Source: an uncultured Bacillota bacterium (GTDB taxonomy: Bacteria > Bacillota > JAAYKD01). From it: DNA of 11,884 bases. Location of the stretch: contig CALCNS010000236.1 in assembly GCA_937897315.1 (NCBI GenBank), forward strand, positions 1 to 11,884, written 5' to 3'. This document shows positions 7,349 to 11,884 of this stretch, one piece after another (within the stretch, counting starts at the first letter, position 1; the number at the start of each line of letters is the position of its first letter). The position numbers and the translations under genes were made by a program. The notes under the pieces are model-generated. The model was not told the origin of the DNA and made no database searches. It worked only from the letters and a program-made list of their open reading frames with translations.

Positions 7349-7353
7349 AATAA
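7326..7353 (+). promoter_or_regulatory. Possible sigma-A-type promoter
   Basis: TTTACA (7326-7331) and TAATAA (7348-7353) are separated by 16 bases and lie upstream of the nucleotidyltransferase-like gene. They partly overlap the direct repeat. The match to the consensus is moderate, so this is only a candidate for a start of transcription towards secA. Confidence 0.3.
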
Positions 7354-7365
7354 GGTCAGTAATTT

Positions 7366-7380
7366 CTCTGCTTAGCAGAG
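7366..7380 (+). other. Small perfect hairpin before a ribosome binding site
   Basis: CTCTGC (7366-7371) pairs with GCAGAG (7375-7380) around a 3-base loop. No T-run follows, so it is not a standard terminator. It ends two bases before the AAAGGAG ribosome binding site and might protect the 5' end of the mRNA or influence initiation. Confidence 0.45.
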
Positions 7381-7382
7381 GT

Positions 7383-7389
7383 AAAGGAG
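7383..7389 (+). promoter_or_regulatory. Ribosome binding site that decides the downstream start
   Basis: AAAGGAG ends 2 bases before ATG 7392 but 8 bases before ATG 7398. The second ATG is therefore the better start. Confidence 0.7.
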
Positions 7390-7397
7390 CGATGAAG

Positions 7398-8540
7398 ATG
7401 AGCCATCCAGTGACAGCAGTCATTTTCGAAGGCGGAAATCCCACCAGTATGGTGGAGCTCAGTATGTTGGGAGTACGCAAGGCCATCTGCTTAGATAATA
7501 TCGAAACATTGATACAACATTCCGATTATGACCGGGTGTTTCTTGCGACCAATTATCCGGATTTAGCGTTGGAAGCCAAAGCGATGGGAGCGCAAGTTAT
7601 CGATACTACAGGCTGGAAACCGTTTCACTTCGGCAAGGCACTCCAACGAGTCATTCGCGAGAACCCCATGGAGCGGGTGCTATATTTTAGTGGCGCCAGT
7701 TCCCCGTTAATCAGCATCGATGAATTTACCGATATTGCAAAAGTACTAAATGAAAACGAAAAAGTCGTTTATGTGAATAATGTTCAGTCCGCCGACATCG
7801 TTGGTTGGCATCCTGCCAATATTTTGCTGGAAATGGATCCTCCCGATATGGACAACGCTTTGGGATTTCAGATTCGATATCAAAAACATTTGACCCGGTT
7901 GCTGATGCCTCATTCCCCCGGGATACATTTTGATGTGGATACTCCAACCGAGATTCTCTTTTTGAAACTGATGCCCAATTTAGGGCGTCGAACCCGTCAA
8001 GCGGTAGACGCCATGGATTGGTCAACCGAAACCTTGGAACGGGCTTGGAACGTCTTATCCCGTAAAGGGGAGGTCCCTAGTGTATGGGTCAGCGGTCGGG
8101 TAGGCGCACCATTGATTGCTCATTTTAATTTACATTTGCGTGCTAGGTTGCGTGTGCTTTCAGAAGAGCGCGGAATGAAGGCCATGGGATTGGAAGCCGA
8201 AGGGAAAGTCCGATCTTTTTTAGCAGCTTTTATTGAAGTAGCCGGGATTGACGCCTTCTTCAAATGGGTCAGCGAGAATTCCGATGTTGCATTCATCGAC
8301 ACACGGGTGATTTTTGCGCACATGAAATTACATGCCAGTGAACACGACCGTTTCAATTCCGATTTAGGGAACTGGGAAATCATTGAAGACCCCTTCATTC
8401 GAGAGTTCACCAAAGTGGCAAAAGAAGCTCCGATTCCCATTGTTTTAGGTGGACATACCCTGATTTTAGGCGGATTATGGGCTATGGTCGATGAAATCCG
8501 TTATCAACGAGCCCTGCATCGCAGCGCTAAAGGAGAGTAA
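7398..8540 (+). CDS. Uncharacterised protein with nucleotidyltransferase-like N-terminal half
   Basis: I do not recognise a named function for this 380-residue protein. The N-terminal half (about 1-195) alternates strands and helices like the GT-A nucleotidyltransferase fold. [31 protein letters not shown] (near 93-106) and [13 protein letters not shown] (177-189) resemble the acceptor and metal-binding blocks of MobA/CofC/IspD-like enzymes. However, the usual glycine-rich LAAGxGxRM loop is replaced by [10 protein letters not shown], so activity is uncertain. The second half (about 215-370) has no family I can name; it contains [28 protein letters not shown] and ends with [19 protein letters not shown]. 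No signal peptide or clear membrane anchor is visible. The gene ends two bases before the secA ATG, so the two are probably co-transcribed. ATG 7392 would add two residues but is too close to the ribosome binding site. A sugar- or cofactor-activating transferase is one guess only. Confidence 0.8.
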   Translation: MSHPVTAVIFEGGNPTSMVELSMLGVRKAICLDNIETLIQHSDYDRVFLATNYPDLALEAKAMGAQVIDTTGWKPFHFGKALQRVIRENPMERVLYFSGASSPLISIDEFTDIAKVLNENEKVVYVNNVQSADIVGWHPANILLEMDPPDMDNALGFQIRYQKHLTRLLMPHSPGIHFDVDTPTEILFLKLMPNLGRRTRQAVDAMDWSTETLERAWNVLSRKGEVPSVWVSGRVGAPLIAHFNLHLRARLRVLSEERGMKAMGLEAEGKVRSFLAAFIEVAGIDAFFKWVSENSDVAFIDTRVIFAHMKLHASEHDRFNSDLGNWEIIEDPFIREFTKVAKEAPIPIVLGGHTLILGGLWAMVDEIRYQRALHRSAKGE

Positions 8541-8542
8541 GC

Positions 8543-11062
8543 ATGTTTGGTTTTGTTAAAAAAATCTTTGGAGATCCCAATCAAAAAGAACTGGACAAGC
8601 TGCAACCGTCTATGAAGAAAATCAATCAGTTGGAAGCAGCGATGAAGTCCTTACCGGATGAAGGGTTAAAAACGAAAACGCTGGAGTTTAAAGCACGTCT
8701 CGTAGCTGGGGCAACCTTGGACGATTTGTTACCCGAAGCATACGCCGTGGTGCGGGAAGCCGCTATACGCGTGATTGGGCAACGAGCTTTTGATACTCAG
8801 GTGTTGGGAGCGATTGTCTTGCATCAAGGTCGTATTGCGGAAATGAAAACCGGAGAAGGCAAAACCTTGACCTCTGTTTTCGCGGCATACTTAAATGCAC
8901 TAACCGAACAAGGTGTACACATCGTTACGGTCAATGAGTATTTGGCTAAACGTGACTGTGCTTGGATGGGAGAAATTCACCGTTTCTTAGGTCTGACTGT
9001 CGACGTTCTGTACCATGATTTGGACTATACCGGACGAAGAAAAGCATATTCCGCCGACATTACTTATGGTACAAATTCAGAGTTCGGCTTCGATTATTTG
9101 CGAGATAACATGGTTGTGTATCAGCATAACATGGTGCAACGGCCGTTGAATTATGCCATCGTCGATGAAGTCGATAGCATCCTGATCGATGAAGCCAGAA
9201 CTCCTTTGATTATCAGTGGTCAAGGAGATAAGTCGACGGATTTGTACGGTAAATTTGCCCAAATCGCTCGCGGCCTTCGAGTAGAAGAAGATTACACGGT
9301 CGACGAAAAGGCGCGCACGATTTCAACCACAGAAAGTTGCGTAAACAAGGTCGAACGACTTTTAGGAATTGACAACCTCATGGCACCGGAGAACAGTGAG
9401 TTATATCATTTTCTGGTGAATGCCATTAAGGCCAAAGCGTTAATGATTTTGGATGTCAATTATGTGGTGAAAGAAGACCAGGTCATTATTGTGGATGAGT
9501 TTACAGGACGCTTAATGTTCGGTCGTCGTTTCAGCGATGGTCTACACCAAGCCATTGAAGCGAAGGAAGGCGTTACGGTAGAACGTGAGAATCAAACGTT
9601 AGCAACCATCACCATCCAAAATTTCTTCCGTATGTATAAGAAACTTGCTGGTATGACCGGTACTGCCGAAACAGAAGAAGCAGAATTTCGAGCCATTTAT
9701 AAAATTGATGTCGTCGTCATTCCTACCAACAAACCAATGATTCGCCAGGACTTAGCAGATTTGGTCTATAAGACCGAAATGAACAAATTTCAAGCTGTTG
9801 TCGAAGATGTAGTACAGCGACATGCGTTAGGGCAGCCCGTTTTGGTTGGAACCATTTCCATAGAGAAATCCGAATATTTATCGAAGTTACTCGTTCGACG
9901 CGGTATCCCTCATCAAGTCTTAAATGCCAAATTTCACGAGAAAGAAGCCGAAATCGTAGCCCAAGCCGGACAAAAAGGGACGGTCACCATTGCTACGAAC
10001 ATGGCAGGACGCGGAACCGATATTCTCTTAGGCGATGGCGTGGTAGACTTAGGCGGTTTGCATATCATAGGTACCGAACGGCATGAATCTCGACGAATTG
10101 ATAATCAATTACGGGGACGTTCTGGTCGTCAAGGGGATCCGGGTTCCAGCCAGTTTTATATCTCTCTCGAGGATGATCTGATGCGTTTGTTTGGTGGGGA
10201 CAGAGTATCTGCTCTCATGGAGACCTTTAAGGTGGAAGACGATATTCCCATTGAACACCCGATTTTAAGCAAAGCCATTGAGAACGCACAGAGAAAAGTG
10301 GAAGCACGGAACTTCGATATTCGTAAACACGTCTTACAATATGATGATGTTATGAACAAGCAACGAGAAATCATTTACGGTCAACGTCAGCAAGTATTAC
10401 GAGGGGAAGAGCTAAAAACTGTCATCATAGGCATGGTTCGAAACGTGTTAACGGAGAAAGTAGACCTGTTCTGTAATGAGCATACGAAGCCGGAAGAATG
10501 GGATCGCACCTCTGCTCAACGGTCGCTCATGGAGGTCTTGCCGGCAACAGTGGAGCCACAGGTTCAAGAAATACTCCAAAGTAATCGACGCGCGGAGATG
10601 TTGGAAGAGCTCGAGGCTTTATCCGATGAAGAGTATGAACGCCGGGAAACGGAGTTCGGCTCTGAAATCATGCGACAACTGGAACAAATGATACTGCTGC
10701 GCACGGTAGATACCAAATGGATGAAGCATTTAGAGGATATGACAGAGTTGCGTACTGGAATTGGCTTACGCGCCTATGCTCAGCAAGATCCTTTACAGGC
10801 GTATCAGGTAGAGGGTTTCGAAATGTTTGACGAGATGATTCGCAATATACAGCACGATGTGGTCAGACAAATGTATCAGGTGCAAATACGAGTTAGCCAA
10901 GAACCCATCCAAAGGGAACAAGTGGCGAAGCCGATGGATCCTGCTCAAATGCCCTCGGATTCGAAGCGAACACCTGTCAAGAAAACAGCTGCGAAAGTGG
11001 GACGAAATGATCCTTGCCCTTGTGGTAGTGGCAAGAAATATAAGCATTGTTGCGGAAAATAA
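8543..11062 (+). CDS. secA: Protein translocase subunit SecA
   Basis: SecA is the ATPase that pushes unfolded preproteins through the SecYEG channel; it shuttles between the cytoplasm and the membrane. At 839 residues it is close to the B. subtilis length and shorter than the E. coli protein. Walker A is TGEGKT (103-108), Walker B is [15 protein letters not shown] (207-221), and the second nucleotide-binding fold includes [12 protein letters not shown] and the [17 protein letters not shown] motif. [14 protein letters not shown] lies in the helical scaffold region. The C-terminus is a complete SEC-C zinc motif, [15 protein letters not shown], of the CxCx8CC type used for SecB or ribosome contacts. 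AAAGGAG at 8529-8535 is 7 bases before the ATG. prfB follows after 29 bases, the order also found in B. subtilis. The gene looks intact. Confidence 0.98.
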   Translation: MFGFVKKIFGDPNQKELDKLQPSMKKINQLEAAMKSLPDEGLKTKTLEFKARLVAGATLDDLLPEAYAVVREAAIRVIGQRAFDTQVLGAIVLHQGRIAEMKTGEGKTLTSVFAAYLNALTEQGVHIVTVNEYLAKRDCAWMGEIHRFLGLTVDVLYHDLDYTGRRKAYSADITYGTNSEFGFDYLRDNMVVYQHNMVQRPLNYAIVDEVDSILIDEARTPLIISGQGDKSTDLYGKFAQIARGLRVEEDYTVDEKARTISTTESCVNKVERLLGIDNLMAPENSELYHFLVNAIKAKALMILDVNYVVKEDQVIIVDEFTGRLMFGRRFSDGLHQAIEAKEGVTVERENQTLATITIQNFFRMYKKLAGMTGTAETEEAEFRAIYKIDVVVIPTNKPMIRQDLADLVYKTEMNKFQAVVEDVVQRHALGQPVLVGTISIEKSEYLSKLLVRRGIPHQVLNAKFHEKEAEIVAQAGQKGTVTIATNMAGRGTDILLGDGVVDLGGLHIIGTERHESRRIDNQLRGRSGRQGDPGSSQFYISLEDDLMRLFGGDRVSALMETFKVEDDIPIEHPILSKAIENAQRKVEARNFDIRKHVLQYDDVMNKQREIIYGQRQQVLRGEELKTVIIGMVRNVLTEKVDLFCNEHTKPEEWDRTSAQRSLMEVLPATVEPQVQEILQSNRRAEMLEELEALSDEEYERRETEFGSEIMRQLEQMILLRTVDTKWMKHLEDMTELRTGIGLRAYAQQDPLQAYQVEGFEMFDEMIRNIQHDVVRQMYQVQIRVSQEPIQREQVAKPMDPAQMPSDSKRTPVKKTAAKVGRNDPCPCGSGKKYKHCCGK

Positions 11063-11091
11063 GTTCTCCTATCGCGAAAGGTGTGTAGAAC

Positions 11092-11884
11092 ATGTTAGAA
11101 GACATTAGAAAAGAGCTCGCGTTCATACCGAATCGATTGGATGAGCTGAGGAGGTCTCTTTGACTACGATTTAAAAAAGAATAGCTTCCTTGGCATGCAA
11201 GAAGAGATTCAGAACGAAAACTTTTGGAATGATCCGGAAGCAGCACAAAAGAAAATCTCTGAAAGCAATACACTTAAAAGCCAACTCGATGCGTTTGATG
11301 AGTTGCTCCATAGTTTTCAAGAGTCGCAAGATCTCATCGCCATGTTAGACGAACATGAGGATCCGGAGTGGTTGAAAGAATTACAACAGGTTCATAAACG
11401 ACTATTGGCTAATCTGGAGTCACTGGAACTCAGTACTTTGTTATCAGAACCCTATGACCACAATGATGCTATTATGACCATTCACCCGGGTGCAGGTGGT
11501 ACCGAATCACAAGACTGGGCAGAAATGTTGTTGCGCATGTATTTGCGTTATGCTGAAATCTGTGGTTATAAGGTGGAGACGGCCGATTATCAGGGTGGGG
11601 ATGAAGCCGGGATTAAAAGTGTTACCTTTTTTGTTCGTGGCGAGAAGGCTTACGGTTACCTGAAATCCGAAAGCGGTGTTCATCGCTTAATACGCATATC
11701 CCCATTTGACACATCGGGACGTAGACACACTTCATTTGCTGCGGTGGAAGTTTTGCCGGAAATCGATGATGCCAATGAAGTCCATGTAAAGGCAGAGGAT
11801 TTGAAAATTGATGTATATCGAGCGGGTGGTGCCGGGGGACAGAATGTGAACAAGGTGGAGACAGCTATCCGCATTACACATTTA
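11092..11884 (+). CDS. prfB: Peptide chain release factor 2, with programmed +1 frameshift, 3' end missing
   Basis: RF2 recognises UGA and UAA stop codons on the ribosome and triggers peptide release. The gene is read in two frames. Codons 1-23 run from ATG 11092 to CTT 11158-11160 and are followed by an in-frame TGA at 11161. Skipping T11161 resumes at GAC 11162 and gives 241 more codons to the window edge, 264 of about 365 in all. The joined product has the SPF stop-codon recognition tripeptide (residues 203-205) in RISPFDTSGRRHTSF, which separates it from RF1, and the catalytic GGQ (248-250) in RAGGAGGQNVNKVE. HPGAGGTESQDWAEML also fits the family. The region before the start has only AAAGG about 10 bases away, a modest ribosome binding site. 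The gene is 29 bases after secA and is probably in its operon. The break is regulatory, not a mutation. Confidence 0.96.
11149..11164 (+). promoter_or_regulatory. prfB programmed +1 frameshift signal
   Basis: AGGAGG (11149-11154), a Shine-Dalgarno-like stimulator, lies three bases before the slippery CTT (11158-11160), then TGA (11161-11163) and C (11164). Layout and spacing match the E. coli prfB site (AGGGGG, three bases, CTT TGA C). When RF2 is scarce, termination at this UGA is slow and the ribosome slips +1 to make more RF2. Confidence 0.97.

Noticed and set aside
11092..11163. prfB as a pseudogene broken by TGA
   Set aside because: The stop sits in the known RF2 frameshift signal, and the frame continues intact in +1 with SPF and GGQ motifs.

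Overview
The window is about 11.9 kb of densely packed chromosomal DNA with every gene on the plus strand. Ribosome binding sites of the AGGAGG type, the secA–prfB gene order and the absence of a long SecA insert suggest Bacillota. An anaerobic clostridial or Negativicutes-type lineage is my inference and cannot be proved from this window. I see no IS elements, CRISPR arrays, tRNAs or rRNAs.

Layout. (1) Bases 2-469 are the 3' end of a LUD-domain (LutC/YkgG-like) gene, followed by a clear rho-independent terminator at 551-587. (2) Bases 648-7316 are six tightly packed or overlapping genes encoding all seven steps of the shikimate pathway plus chorismate mutase: DAHP synthase, aroB, aroA, aroC, a 501-aa chorismate mutase–shikimate dehydrogenase–shikimate kinase fusion, and a type II dehydroquinase fused to a GNAT acetyltransferase. 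(3) A 75-80-base gap holds a hairpin, a direct repeat and a possible promoter. (4) At 7398-8540 is a protein of uncertain function with a nucleotidyltransferase-like N-terminal half. (5) At 8543-11062 is secA. (6) From 11092 to the window end is prfB (release factor 2), split by the classical autoregulatory +1 frameshift site and cut off by the window edge.

Together the six aro genes can turn erythrose-4-phosphate and PEP into chorismate and then prephenate. Translational coupling is likely because several genes overlap. No typical terminator separates the aro genes from the downstream genes, so some read-through towards secA is possible. The most unusual points are the two gene fusions, and the separation of chorismate mutase from DAHP synthase, which itself lacks a visible regulatory domain.
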